Source: Paenibacillus xylanexedens (lineage in GTDB: Bacteria; Bacillota; Bacilli; Paenibacillales; Paenibacillaceae). Taken from it: DNA of 64,000 nt. Shown one piece after another: positions 1 to 9,555 of this stretch; the stretch's first letter is position 1, and each line of letters begins with the position of its first letter. The notes beneath the pieces are model-generated. The model searched no databases. It worked only from the letters and a program-made list of their open reading frames with translations, and was not told the origin of the DNA. The stretch lies in assembly GCF_001908275.1 (NCBI RefSeq), contig NZ_CP018620.1:4650001-4714000 (forward strand). Reading direction: 5' to 3'. Position numbers and translations under genes: made by a program.

Positions 1-1507
1 TAATAACACCGTAGATCGATTTGTAGTCCTCTGCTGTATTAACAATCGCTTGCCCGCCGCTAAAAGGAAATGCCGATGAAAATTTGGGCTGAATGCGAAT
101 ATTACCCCGTTCGTCGATGTACCCATACTTGCCCGAGGCTTCTTTTTGAAAAGCCAGCAGACCATCCCCTAGTGGTCCCACATAGGCATATGGGTACGTT
201 GCGAGCCGATGTCCATTGCGATTAATGAGTGCATATTCATTGTCCTTAATCTGCACAACCGCTTTGCCATCTTGAAAATCATTCGCCGAAGCGAACTGTG
301 CAGGTATCACCTCATTGCCCGACGCATCCAGATAACCATACCGACTCACCGATCCATCTGCCTGACCAGGATTAGAATCGTAAAATAATGCTCGACCGTC
401 GTTCATATTCGAGATATACGGGTACGCCCGTTTGGTCAGAACCGTACCTTGTTCATTAATCATCTTAAATCCTTGAGAATCAATGGTTATCGCCCGTTCT
501 TCGGAAAAGGAATTGATGGAATCGTATACAGGTTGCACGACATACTGCCCCTGAAGATTAATAACGCCGGCTCGACCATCCTTCACAACCACAGCCAATC
601 CATTGGGCTGAAACTCTTGCGCGTCATCCAGTACCGGCTCAAGCCGAATGTGGCCTTGTGCATCCATATACCCCCAACGCGTCCCACTCGTGGTTCGAAC
701 GGAGATTGGATATAACCATGTCGTTACCCGGGTATGACTTATAGGGGCCATCGCCTGCTTTATTTTCTTTTCCAGCTCTTGTAGTACTTCTCTGGAAGGA
801 TACGCTTCCGGGAAACTGAGTGCCTTCTGAACGGAAGCGAGTGCTGCCGGATACTGGCCTGCATGGTACTGAGCATCCGCAAGGTAATACCAGTAAAAGA
901 TATAATCGGGATATTGCTGAGTTAATTGCTCGTAATATTGCACCACTTTGGGATAGTAGGTTGCATATACGTCCGGTGCAGGAACCCATTTCCCATTCTG
1001 CCATCGGATAATCTCCACCCGGTAGGCTTCCCCTGTGTCATGGATCCAGAGTGCAATCTCCACTTTCCCATCTCGGCCATGCTGACCAGGCATATCTATA
1101 ATCTCTGCATAGCTATAGTATAGATCGTCAGGCGCCAGATCTTTTAGCCCTGATTCCGTCCACTCATATACGGCAAGCTTAGACCAAATAGAACCAATCC
1201 TCCAACCAATAATGAGATTGTTCCTTGCCGTTGAAGTTACAGGGGCTGCAGTCATTAAAGTCACCCCATACCCCAATCCCTTGATTAGTGCCATCTTGAT
1301 CCAATGTCCTTGAACAAATTTCAGAATGAGCAAATACAGCTCACCATTCAACTGATAGACTGCAGCAATCTCCGGCATACCGTCACCGGTAAGATCGGCC
1401 GCATAGATCGCTGGATGTTGAACAGGTTTATCAATAGTGACGACCGTTGCGCCAGCCGGAATATGTTGATTCACAATTTGCGTTAACAGCGGTTCGCTCA
1501 TGGACAT
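1..1507 (-). CDS. WG-repeat protein, C-terminus off the window
   Basis: This minus-strand reading frame is open from 1507 to the left edge, so at least 502 codons are present and the 3' end is missing. The ATG at 1507 follows a GGAGG at good spacing; a second in-frame ATG lies at 1501. The first part has an FG-GAP/VCBS-like segment (AADLTGDGMPEIAAVY) found in proteins that read a numeric state or bind calcium. Next comes a TPR-like stretch (YYWYYLADAQYHAGQYPAAL), then repeated WG-type modules such as GYMDAQGHIRLEPV, GVINLQGQYVVQPVYDS and GYLDASGNEVIPAQF. WG repeats probably form a beta-propeller-like scaffold. No signal peptide is evident at this start. The molecular role is unknown; a surface or signalling scaffold is only a guess. 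Confidence 0.8.
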   Translation of the reverse strand, partial: MSMSEPLLTQIVNQHIPAGATVVTIDKPVQHPAIYAADLTGDGMPEIAAVYQLNGELYLLILKFVQGHWIKMALIKGLGYGVTLMTAAPVTSTARNNLIIGWRIGSIWSKLAVYEWTESGLKDLAPDDLYYSYAEIIDMPGQHGRDGKVEIALWIHDTGEAYRVEIIRWQNGKWVPAPDVYATYYPKVVQYYEQLTQQYPDYIFYWYYLADAQYHAGQYPAALASVQKALSFPEAYPSREVLQELEKKIKQAMAPISHTRVTTWLYPISVRTTSGTRWGYMDAQGHIRLEPVLDDAQEFQPNGLAVVVKDGRAGVINLQGQYVVQPVYDSINSFSEERAITIDSQGFKMINEQGTVLTKRAYPYISNMNDGRALFYDSNPGQADGSVSRYGYLDASGNEVIPAQFASANDFQDGKAVVQIKDNEYALINRNGHRLATYPYAYVGPLGDGLLAFQKEASGKYGYIDERGNIRIQPKFSSAFPFSGGQAIVNTAEDYKSIYGVI

Positions 1508-1581
1508 CTCAGTTTCCTCCCTTATGACCGCATTCGCCTAATGGTATGCGTCATAAATCGGGATATGACATGTAATTCATT

Positions 1582-1680
1582 TTATATAAGTTGAACTGTA
1601 GAATATTCACACTTACCACTCCGATGACAGAACAACCTTCTGATTGCACTTATCCCCCGATTCTTTGATTCACTTTTTAT
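1582..1680. repeat. half copy of interspersed repeat family A
   Basis: The stretch matches the left half of the element at 21973-22169, including the shared run GATGACAGAACAACCTTC and a TATATAA.TTGAACT beginning. It has no right half and runs straight into the 3' end of the anti-sigma gene. It fills most of the 175-base gap between the anti-sigma gene and the WG-repeat gene. No transposase is encoded. Confidence 0.7.
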
Positions 1681-1682
1681 AT

Positions 1683-3098
1683 TTATCTATCTTGCAAAGT
1701 TACTTTCTCTCCATTGATTAGCAGGTAGCTCACATCATTCACCGGAATGGTCTTAGGGGATATCCACTTAATGAGATCCTGATCCAGCTGGAGGAAAGCG
1801 GATGCGCCAGACAACTTTGTACCATCCTTCAGGTGTACTTCAATACTCAAGTCCTCCATCCGAATCTTGCTCAGTGCCTCCCCTGTAAGTGTTACGCCAA
1901 CTACGGAAAGGGTTACATTTGCCTGTGAGGCTCCATTTGCATCAAGCTGAACGTTGCCTGTTTTACTCAAACCATTTTGACTCAAGTTAAAGGTCGTTTT
2001 CCAATTTCCCTGCACAACTTCACTTATGCTCGTAAAGCTGCCTTGAAGTCTCAGCTTATCTAATTCGTCAACAGCAGACAGATCATACACATACTCAATG
2101 TAGTCCCCACCAAACCTAACCTGACCTTTCATATAGTGTCCATAGCTAACGGAATATTCAGGTATATCGAGCTTTTGACCTTGCTCATCCGTGAAGTAGA
2201 AATATCCATGATTATACTCGCCTATCTCATTATCTGGATTGATCTGAATGTGTAACTTTCCCTCCACAAAACCTATATTGGAAATATGCACCCAATCAAT
2301 ACCCTCAACAGGGATATTCGTTACATCTTGATGCAGTACCGGAATTGGATCATTTTCCAATTGAAAATCGGTTTTACCTCCCAAGCCACTTATACGATCT
2401 TGATCCACGATATCATAGTTATTGTTTTGCTTTTCTTGTAACAACTGCTCCCAGTCCACTTGTACGTTGTAACCATCTTGTCGAGATGCACCCGACATCA
2501 GCGTATTGATCTGAACGGTAATCCGATTTTTGCTGACTTTTCCTTGAATGAGGAATCGGACAATAGCCGTTTGATTCGCATCATCATAATGAATAATCTG
2601 AGCGTTGTTTGCATTACCTCCGGTTACCCTGTAATCATATACATCCAATGTATCGTCAATGCGATGCCCAGTCAGATCCGATAATGAAACATAGATTTCC
2701 GTTGTATCTCCGTCCCTGACAGCACCTATAACCTCCATGCGAATACCTTGATCTTCACTCACCTGGTGAACAGGCTGAAGAATGCCAATCCGATCTGCAC
2801 CTAGAAAATGAAGAATAGAAGGCAGGTCAATGATGCCCACCGATGCAGCTGCACCTGTAACAAGACATAACGATAACGCAGCGGTTACAGGAATATAGAT
2901 GGCTTTGCGATACTTTTTTCTTTTATTCATGGACTTCTTTGTCTGTGCGGATGGATCGGATGGATATAATACAGGTGGATAAAATGATGTATCTGATCTC
3001 GTAACGGTTGGTGGTTCATTCATCGCCAATTTATCATAGAACAACTTTTTAATATTAAAGAGTTTCTGCTCAGTGAATTCTTTTTCGGATTTTCGCAT
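1683..3098 (-). CDS. DUF4179-type membrane anti-sigma factor
   Basis: The product has 471 residues: an N-terminal cytoplasmic segment of about 65 residues, one membrane span (about residues 67-88, AIYIPVTAALSLCLVTGAAA), and a long extracytoplasmic region of about 380 residues rich in beta-strand. This is the architecture of DUF4179/DUF5643 proteins, which are routinely encoded just after an ECF sigma factor. Only 13 bases separate it from the sigma gene upstream, so the two are co-transcribed. The start at 3098 follows AAGGAGG. It probably holds the sigma factor at the membrane and releases it on an envelope signal; the signal cannot be read from sequence. No protease or zinc (ZAS) motif is visible in the N-terminal part. 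Confidence 0.8.
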   Translation of the reverse strand: MRKSEKEFTEQKLFNIKKLFYDKLAMNEPPTVTRSDTSFYPPVLYPSDPSAQTKKSMNKRKKYRKAIYIPVTAALSLCLVTGAAASVGIIDLPSILHFLGADRIGILQPVHQVSEDQGIRMEVIGAVRDGDTTEIYVSLSDLTGHRIDDTLDVYDYRVTGGNANNAQIIHYDDANQTAIVRFLIQGKVSKNRITVQINTLMSGASRQDGYNVQVDWEQLLQEKQNNNYDIVDQDRISGLGGKTDFQLENDPIPVLHQDVTNIPVEGIDWVHISNIGFVEGKLHIQINPDNEIGEYNHGYFYFTDEQGQKLDIPEYSVSYGHYMKGQVRFGGDYIEYVYDLSAVDELDKLRLQGSFTSISEVVQGNWKTTFNLSQNGLSKTGNVQLDANGASQANVTLSVVGVTLTGEALSKIRMEDLSIEVHLKDGTKLSGASAFLQLDQDLIKWISPKTIPVNDVSYLLINGEKVTLQDR

Positions 3099-3111
3099 TG
3101 GATCGCCTCCT

Positions 3112-3654
3112 TTATTTCCTGTTCATCCACCATGTCCTCAATCGTTGCCTGGAGCGATAAAGCTTGTTATGGACTTGCCTAACGTGTAGGGACAATGCTT
3201 CCGATATCTCATGGGGTCTCTGTCCTTCGTAAAACCGACGTTTCATAATCTCCCGTTCCGGTTCTGGAAAAGATTCAATCATTTGATTAAGTTCCGTATA
3301 TGTCTCTTTACTGACCATCTGAACCAACAAATCATCCGTTTGCACCGAATGAATCTCCTCTTCATATGTAAGCTCAGTTCTTCGATTGAGTTTCCGGTAG
3401 CGATCAATCGCTTTATGTTTTGTGATTGTTGCAAGGTAATTTTTCAGGCTACTTCGCCCAGATTGGAATGCATCCGGATTCTGCCAAAAAGCAAAAAATG
3501 TATCTGCTACGCATTCTTCAATCTCTTCTGTCGATGCATGATGTAGGATGGAATGAGCAATCTTCCATAACAAACCTGCGTAGTGGTTCATCACCCATTC
3601 CATGGCCTCAGGATCACGATTCGCTACTGCCTTCCGTATTTGTTCTTCTTCCAC
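3112..3654 (-). CDS. ECF-type RNA polymerase sigma factor
   Basis: This 180-residue sigma-70-family protein has region 2 at about residues 22-90 (HYAGLLWKIAHSIL, then ADTFFAFWQNP and ITKHKAIDRYRK) and region 4 at about 120-175 (FPEPEREIMKRRFYEGQRP, then an HTH with RQVHNKLYRSRQRL). Regions 1 and 3 are absent, as in ECF factors. Translation starts at a GTG (3654) preceded by GGGAGG. It is followed directly by its probable membrane anti-sigma factor. ECF loci are usually autoregulated. An inverted repeat CACGAG-TG-CTCGTG lies at 3689-3702, about 40 bases upstream, but no clear ECF -35/-10 pair was recognised. The regulon is unknown. Confidence 0.9.
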   Translation of the reverse strand: MEEEQIRKAVANRDPEAMEWVMNHYAGLLWKIAHSILHHASTEEIEECVADTFFAFWQNPDAFQSGRSSLKNYLATITKHKAIDRYRKLNRRTELTYEEEIHSVQTDDLLVQMVSKETYTELNQMIESFPEPEREIMKRRFYEGQRPHEISEALSLHVRQVHNKLYRSRQRLRTWWMNRK

Positions 3655-3688
3655 GATTATATATCCCTCCCTTCCATGCTCATATGAT

Positions 3689-3702
3689 CACGAGTGCTCG
3701 TG
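3689..3702. promoter_or_regulatory. inverted repeat upstream of the ECF sigma gene
   Basis: Perfect 6-bp arms CACGAG and CTCGTG flank a 2-base centre, about 35-50 bases before the GTG start of the sigma gene. The size and placement fit a protein-binding operator, but no known consensus was recognised. Confidence 0.3.
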
Positions 3703-3759
3703 TTAATCCGTGCTTTCCACCTATATTCGTTTGGCAGATGACTTTTACTTACTTCACGA

Positions 3760-3802
3760 TAAAAAAAGATTTGCAGTGGCCTTGTAGCCTTCTGCAAATC
3801 TT
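3760..3802 (-). terminator. intrinsic terminator of the yeh-like operon
   Basis: On the minus strand an 11-bp perfect stem (AAGATTTGCAG / CTGCAAATCTT) with a 15-base loop is followed by a run of seven T. It lies 75 bases after the last gene of the MoxR/VWA operon and separates it from the ECF sigma gene. Confidence 0.85.
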
Positions 3803-3876
3803 CTTATATTCTATAATACATCTTATTTATTACATCATATCGCTTCATGTGCCTTCGCTTGGAATACTAACCAATA

Positions 3877-4155
3877 TTACGCCTCTTCTTGCACACTCAA
3901 TTGCACATATTGGGTGAGACGACAATACTGAAATAACAGCAACTCTTCATTACCTTGTCCAAGAGCCACGCTACGCCCTTCCTTGATGAGTTGATTCAAC
4001 AACTCATGCAAGAAAGTCATCTGCAACCGCGAGGATTCCGCTGCGAGCTGCTCAAGTACCTCAATATCCCGAATCGTAAACTGAGATAACCCACGTAGGA
4101 GCAACTCTTCCGACCAGCCGTTAATTCTCTGCATAAACTGATTATATTCTTCCAA
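3877..4155 (-). CDS. small protein, last gene of the MoxR/VWA operon
   Basis: A protein of about 92 residues with no recognised family; it looks mostly helical, with a leucine-rich middle (LHELLNQLIKEGRSVALG). The likely start is the TTG at 4155, because GGAGGA sits nine bases before it; the in-frame ATG at 4173 would put that GGAGGA inside the gene. Either way the start overlaps the end of the SWIM gene (by 14 or 32 bases), so translation is coupled and the protein belongs to the operon. A terminator follows. It may be a subunit or regulator of the system encoded upstream; that is inference from position only. Confidence 0.7.
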   Translation of the reverse strand: MEEYNQFMQRINGWSEELLLRGLSQFTIRDIEVLEQLAAESSRLQMTFLHELLNQLIKEGRSVALGQGNEELLLFQYCRLTQYVQLSVQEEA

Positions 4156-5974
4156 GTCTGCCCATCCTCCCATTACCGATATCCAGTTTCAGACTGAGCA
4201 CCGTTTGACCCTTCAGGAAGCTGATTGGGCTAATCCGTTTTGGTTCCACACGCACAAAGGCATAGAAGTGTTCAAGTGATTGAGCACCATATCCTGACTC
4301 CAGTCTTTGGATCATCGTTTGCCAATCAGTTGAATACGGGAGAGTAAGTGCCAAACGTTCTCCTTCGGCACTCTCAACCGTCAGGACAAGATCCTGCGTT
4401 TGTTTGACAAAGTTATGGTCCACAATTCGAGCAACTTTGATCACAGCCAATCGTTCTTTGGGAGCAGCAAACAAGTCGAATGTTCGCGATTCCTCTTGAA
4501 GTACAGACGTTACGTCTTGCATGGTTTTGCCCAGATTCAAAATTTCCACACCCGTTCGTGGCAAAATCGCAAGCTTAGCACCTTCGCCGGAGGATATCCG
4601 GCGTTCTTCATTCACTTTAACGGAATGGAATTGAACTTCTTCACCGACGAACTGGCGAAAGGTCAGATTAGGCAGCCATGGTGTGAATGCACCATAATGC
4701 TCTGTATATGAGAACTGCTGATCATCATAATATACAGCACGTACATCGCTATAGGTGTAAATTTCCTCATCATCGAAACAATAGAAATAATAGGTGATTC
4801 CACGGAAACCGGATCGTGTCTCCCACGCATCAGCTCCCAGTCCATACAGGTGAAGTGAAGGAACCGTAAAGTATTTACTTCGAAAACTGCCAATGAGCTG
4901 ACTCTGCTGAATGACAGACACCTTTTCTTCTTCAAGAACCTGGAGTGCAAGATATAGCTTGCTCACCCGATCCAACATGGATTGCATGGAAAAACGTATA
5001 TGTCTGTTGAAAAACAACTGTAGTTCTCCTTGAATCCCTCGCAAACTGCGTTCTATGTCAGGCAGGTTGCCACTATGAGCAGCGATTGCCAAAGTCTCCA
5101 GTTGTGCCATATAGGACTGAGGAAGGCGGGCCAGTCCCGTCTTCAACAATCCTGCCAGCATAACCCGACATTCCTGTACTGTCTGAAGAGAGAACTTGGC
5201 TTCGTACACCCGCCCACTTAATTCATCCGTGTCATGCAGGCCTCTTAGTACCCGATATCGTAGCAAAGCTTCAAGCTTGGCCATTTTCCCAGCTGTCTGC
5301 GGTACCTTACATAGTGCTTTTGCAAGGCTCGCTTCCTCGGTAAAAGACACCTCGATATTCTGGGTGGTCAGATGAACCGTAAGAAGTGAGTCTTCAATGA
5401 TCTTAATTTCCTCTGGGTATCTCAGTCGGAAAACAACTTCCTCAATCATGGAAGAACTATACGATTTAATTAACACGGTAAGGTCAGACTCCGTCATCCA
5501 GCGGAAGCGAGACTCGATCTCACGTGATACCATATGCGGAATTTCGCTTAGATCGTCCACATTTGATACTAAGTTTGATACTGATTCTTTCACTGATACG
5601 TCTTTAGATACGTCCAACGGATCATTATCCGATATCCCTGAGTACTTATCCAGCGCATGCTTCTCATCTGCATTCATTGAATCCTCTGCCGTATATTCCC
5701 GTTGATCATACAGAATTGCAATCAGCACATGTTTGCAGATATGATCGGCCGGGCATGAGCATTCCCAATGATCCAGCGTATTTTCAAGCGTACATTGTGT
5801 CCCGTCACTGAGCTGACAACTCACAGATGATGCATTCCATGTGTACGTTACACTTACACCATTGTCCAACTCTTTCAAAGACCTTTTGTACAACCCCTTG
5901 TTGGCATACCGAATCAAATAATCCTCCGTACACAGCTTCGAAAAAATCCGGAATTTTTCCTTGAATCCATTCAC
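4142..5974 (-). CDS. SWIM zinc-finger protein (YehQ-like)
   Basis: A 610-residue protein with a SWIM zinc finger at about residues 70-83: WECSCPADHICKHV gives the C-x-C-x(n)-C-x-H ligands C72, C74, C80 and H82. SWIM domains bind nucleic acid or protein. The rest has no motif I can name. It lies 4 bases after the DUF4132 gene and overlaps the next small gene. In E. coli the SWIM protein YehQ is encoded with YehL (AAA+), YehM, YehP (VWA) and YehI (DUF4132), and this locus carries the same set. Its role is unknown; a substrate or nucleic-acid adaptor for the ATPase/VWA pair is a guess. Confidence 0.8.
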   Translation of the reverse strand: MNGFKEKFRIFSKLCTEDYLIRYANKGLYKRSLKELDNGVSVTYTWNASSVSCQLSDGTQCTLENTLDHWECSCPADHICKHVLIAILYDQREYTAEDSMNADEKHALDKYSGISDNDPLDVSKDVSVKESVSNLVSNVDDLSEIPHMVSREIESRFRWMTESDLTVLIKSYSSSMIEEVVFRLRYPEEIKIIEDSLLTVHLTTQNIEVSFTEEASLAKALCKVPQTAGKMAKLEALLRYRVLRGLHDTDELSGRVYEAKFSLQTVQECRVMLAGLLKTGLARLPQSYMAQLETLAIAAHSGNLPDIERSLRGIQGELQLFFNRHIRFSMQSMLDRVSKLYLALQVLEEEKVSVIQQSQLIGSFRSKYFTVPSLHLYGLGADAWETRSGFRGITYYFYCFDDEEIYTYSDVRAVYYDDQQFSYTEHYGAFTPWLPNLTFRQFVGEEVQFHSVKVNEERRISSGEGAKLAILPRTGVEILNLGKTMQDVTSVLQEESRTFDLFAAPKERLAVIKVARIVDHNFVKQTQDLVLTVESAEGERLALTLPYSTDWQTMIQRLESGYGAQSLEHFYAFVRVEPKRISPISFLKGQTVLSLKLDIGNGRMGRLGRI

Positions 5975-5978
5975 GTCA

Positions 5979-8900
5979 TCAACGCCCCGTTGCTCTCAGA
6001 ATGTCGTAGATCGTTTCACTGAACACGCGACCTGGAACGTTGCCTAGAGCAATGGGTTTGTTGTCACCATAATAATAATATTGCTTGTTATTCGGTTTGA
6101 AGAAATGAAGGGATTCCAGGGTAATGTCATCCAATCCCTCGTAATACGTGATGCTCGTACCGCTGAATTGCAATTCTGCAACAAGATCTCCGTACTCTTT
6201 ATAAAATTCATGATACCAGCCGCCGTCCTGTGCCGGTCCTTTGATCCAACCGTATTTCTCCAGTGCTTTGGGGAAAGCCGTTGGTGAAAAATCAGACTCG
6301 GGCAGATGATCGTATTCATTCTTCGTTTTATCCTCATCTTCTGGCTGGTGAATCTCACGATTCAATTGCTCGAATGGCTGCTTGATCTCGTAATCCTCCA
6401 ACTGCGTTGTCCAACCTTCAAGCGTTGCCTGATCCAGTTCCAACGGGTGTATAAGTCCCACTTGCGCATCCGAAGGCAGATCGACCTCATCTTCATCCAC
6501 AGAATTGAAGGTGCCGTCCTCCATATAACGGAAGGTGCTAATCAGAGCGCCATCCTCATACGTTCCCCAGATCAGACCAACAGCAAATTTCTGCATGATT
6601 ACATTTTGTACAAACAATGCTTTCCACTCATCGGCAGACCACAGACGTTGCTTGGACAATGACTCTTCCAGACGCTGCGCCTGAATGTTAACCATGGATT
6701 TGAGATCTTTTTTCAGCTGTGTGAAACGTGACTTGGACTGCGCTGCCAATTCAGGATCATCTTTCTGTGCAGGAGCAGGCAGACTCTTCACGGATTTGCC
6801 CGTTTCTTCATTTAAGACAACGACTTGTAAGTCTCCATTGACCTTAACCAGGAAGGAACGCTCTCCGTAACTCAGCTGCATAGTTCCTTTTTCATCAAAA
6901 CCAAGTGTGGTGACCAGCCGATCTTCGAGTTGTTCCGAGGTAAGTCCCAAATTATCGGCTGCAAGTTGCAACGCTTCTTCTGCTGCACCTTTCACCTGAC
7001 GGTTCTTCACGCCACGTTTGATCTTGTCAATCGCCATAAGAGCAGATGGATCTTTCAGATAAGCGAGCACTTTCACAGCATCTGCTGCAATCGCGCCGCG
7101 GCTGTTTTCTGTCCATTCCTTAATTTGCGGAGCTAAAATATTTACAATCTGAATATCGCCAAAGAGTGCTGATATATACATCACCCATTTCTCTTTTGCA
7201 GGAGCACCTTCCTGAATCCAGACCTGAAGCAGTTCACTTGCAAAACGAGCGAGCGATGCCTCACTTACGTAATCCCGTAATTCATTCAACCGTTCATTAG
7301 GACCGGATGTATGATCCAATGATTGGACCAAAGCATACTGTTTAATCCGGTCATCTAAAGGCTGATTGTCTTCAATACGTATCAGTGAAGGGAGATCTTT
7401 CAAGGACAACCAGCTCAGTCTCGACAACTTTTTGGCATCCGCCTGATCAGCGAGTGCAGCATGGGCATACTCTGGACTTAGATCTGCGGTATCCAGCAGA
7501 ATTTGGATCAAGCTCTTCCAATCGTCGGACTTCTCTTTCTTCAAAAGCTCACCGTACAGTTCCTTGCTGTTTTCCAGACTGCGGATTGCGGTCAGAGCCA
7601 TCTCTTTGATCGCCACTTTTTTCTCCGAGAGGTATACGAGCGTATACAAGTCCTGATCAGGAATTCGGTTGAATTCCGCTAACGCTACGCCATTGGCCTT
7701 TTTGGAAGAATCCTGCAATCCGGCACGAATCGCTTCGGCCAATATTTTCTTCGATAACTCATCACGCTGTTCAAAGGTAATCTCCAGAATTAAAATGCGC
7801 GTATCTGTTGGCAGTTGCTTGTACTGTGTCAGTGCATAGTCCAGATTCTGCTGAATGATTCGGCGGTATTCGTCATGCGGCATGGATTTGTATCTGTAGT
7901 CGGTCATGCCATTAAGTGAGATCAGGCTGGTTAGCAATTTCTCACGTTGCACCTCAGGATCTTGCCCATAACGTTGAAGCAGCTGCTCTCCACTAAACGC
8001 GTATGAATTGTACATGTCCGAGATAATATCCAGTGTCCAATCGGGATGAGTGGTCAGGATTGCGAACCTGCGCATCGCCTCCGAATCCAAGGGCAAAAAA
8101 CTAATACTAATGAGGTTGTGAACACGCTTCTTATCCCGATTCAGTTGATTAAACAACCCGCGACTATTCGGGTCCTCCCAATATTCCTCCAGGGTGTTTT
8201 CCCCACTTAAGTATCTTGCAATCGCAAGTCCTTGACGTCCCCCGTCCAAAGGATGCCGAAGAGCGTTAAATACCGCTTGCTCCAGTGACCCCTCCGCATT
8301 AGGCAATGTCAATCCTTGATCCTCCATGAATTTCTGAATGCAGAGTTTGAGGAATGGCGGTTTCATAATCTCGTATGCTCGAATCGCTTGTTCAGGACGA
8401 TTCGCGATCGCGGATTGTAACATGTTCCAGGATACCGTGTACGAACTAAGCTCGTCCCGCAACATTTCAACCAACTGATAAGGCTCATCCAGAGACACAA
8501 GTCCGGCAAGCAGATCATTTGGACTCTTTGCCCTAGGGTCCATACTCAGCAAGTAACGGCGAACTTCAAGTGGATAAATCTCATGTAATTGATGTATTGA
8601 GTGAAGCAAAACATGCCCAATCTCACTATTTGTATCAAGGAACCGTTGTTTACCTCCACTAATGTTAATCAGGAACAACAAGGCACCACTCACAAGTACC
8701 ATAGTTTGATGGAATACGGTGTTTGAACATTGCTCTTTTGAAGAGAAAGACGTATTGGGATACAGCTCAGCTATGAGCCGACTGCGCTTTTCTTTGAGGA
8801 ATTCATCCTTCAATTCTTGGGATGATCCGTTATGTTTTCCTTGAATATTACTTACCACTACAGGTTCAATCAACGTATGTAGCTCGTCCCGCAACTTATC

Positions 8901-9536
8901 TGGATCATTAGCCATCACATGTTGAAACAACACGGGTAACGATTGAGCAGAAGATTGAACCTCTGCAAGATGAGAAGCCGTGTCACTGAGTCTTGAATAT
9001 AGTTGTAGCAGCATTAACGCATTGATTACATCTCGATAATCCCCCTGGGTGTCAGCCTTTTTGGAATCAAAAAGCCACTGGGCACGCTTTAATTTGCTCT
9101 TTAATTCAGCCGAAATTTCGTTCTCGCCCGCAAACTGTTTGATCTTCTCCAACCGGGCCAACAACCCACCCATGCGATCAGCGCTTTTGCTCTTCCCGCT
9201 CAATCCGTAGGCTTCTGAATCATTTCCCATACAGACAGTAAAAGCATCCGTTCTCCATGAACTTCTTTTGGAATAATTGGATTCCAGATATATCACAATA
9301 GCCCCGGCCCGGTAAAAGATATCTCCATCGTCTTTTTTAGCAAGCTTCATGAGCAGATCAATCGTTTGATACACATAATGACTCGAATTTCCCATCATAT
9401 CCGGGAACTTGTCTGTCGTTCCCAAGACATAATCAATAATTTCGGAGCTTCGATCTGTTTTTAATGAGTACTCGTTTGAACAGGTTACTGCGAATTTCTC
9501 CACCAAAGTTTCAACTGCGCGGTCTGCGGTAAGCAT
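5979..9536 (-). CDS. giant DUF4132 protein (YehI/MolR-like)
   Basis: A protein of about 1185 residues starting at the ATG at 9536, which has AAGGAGG eight bases upstream; the ATG at 9575 lies inside the preceding VWA gene and lacks a site. Most of it is helical and HEAT-like, with a C-terminal region (about the last 250 residues: EKYGWIKGP, GGWYHEFYKEYGD, IYDILRATGR) typical of DUF4132. The E. coli homologue was named MolR (molybdate metabolism regulator), but that function is poorly supported. I see no N-terminal WGR domain, which some family members carry. It sits between the VWA gene (19 bases upstream) and the SWIM gene. Probably a scaffold or effector of the cassette. Confidence 0.8.
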   Translation of the reverse strand: MLTADRAVETLVEKFAVTCSNEYSLKTDRSSEIIDYVLGTTDKFPDMMGNSSHYVYQTIDLLMKLAKKDDGDIFYRAGAIVIYLESNYSKRSSWRTDAFTVCMGNDSEAYGLSGKSKSADRMGGLLARLEKIKQFAGENEISAELKSKLKRAQWLFDSKKADTQGDYRDVINALMLLQLYSRLSDTASHLAEVQSSAQSLPVLFQHVMANDPDKLRDELHTLIEPVVVSNIQGKHNGSSQELKDEFLKEKRSRLIAELYPNTSFSSKEQCSNTVFHQTMVLVSGALLFLINISGGKQRFLDTNSEIGHVLLHSIHQLHEIYPLEVRRYLLSMDPRAKSPNDLLAGLVSLDEPYQLVEMLRDELSSYTVSWNMLQSAIANRPEQAIRAYEIMKPPFLKLCIQKFMEDQGLTLPNAEGSLEQAVFNALRHPLDGGRQGLAIARYLSGENTLEEYWEDPNSRGLFNQLNRDKKRVHNLISISFLPLDSEAMRRFAILTTHPDWTLDIISDMYNSYAFSGEQLLQRYGQDPEVQREKLLTSLISLNGMTDYRYKSMPHDEYRRIIQQNLDYALTQYKQLPTDTRILILEITFEQRDELSKKILAEAIRAGLQDSSKKANGVALAEFNRIPDQDLYTLVYLSEKKVAIKEMALTAIRSLENSKELYGELLKKEKSDDWKSLIQILLDTADLSPEYAHAALADQADAKKLSRLSWLSLKDLPSLIRIEDNQPLDDRIKQYALVQSLDHTSGPNERLNELRDYVSEASLARFASELLQVWIQEGAPAKEKWVMYISALFGDIQIVNILAPQIKEWTENSRGAIAADAVKVLAYLKDPSALMAIDKIKRGVKNRQVKGAAEEALQLAADNLGLTSEQLEDRLVTTLGFDEKGTMQLSYGERSFLVKVNGDLQVVVLNEETGKSVKSLPAPAQKDDPELAAQSKSRFTQLKKDLKSMVNIQAQRLEESLSKQRLWSADEWKALFVQNVIMQKFAVGLIWGTYEDGALISTFRYMEDGTFNSVDEDEVDLPSDAQVGLIHPLELDQATLEGWTTQLEDYEIKQPFEQLNREIHQPEDEDKTKNEYDHLPESDFSPTAFPKALEKYGWIKGPAQDGGWYHEFYKEYGDLVAELQFSGTSITYYEGLDDITLESLHFFKPNNKQYYYYGDNKPIALGNVPGRVFSETIYDILRATGR

Positions 9537-9555
9537 TACACATTCCTCCTTGAAT

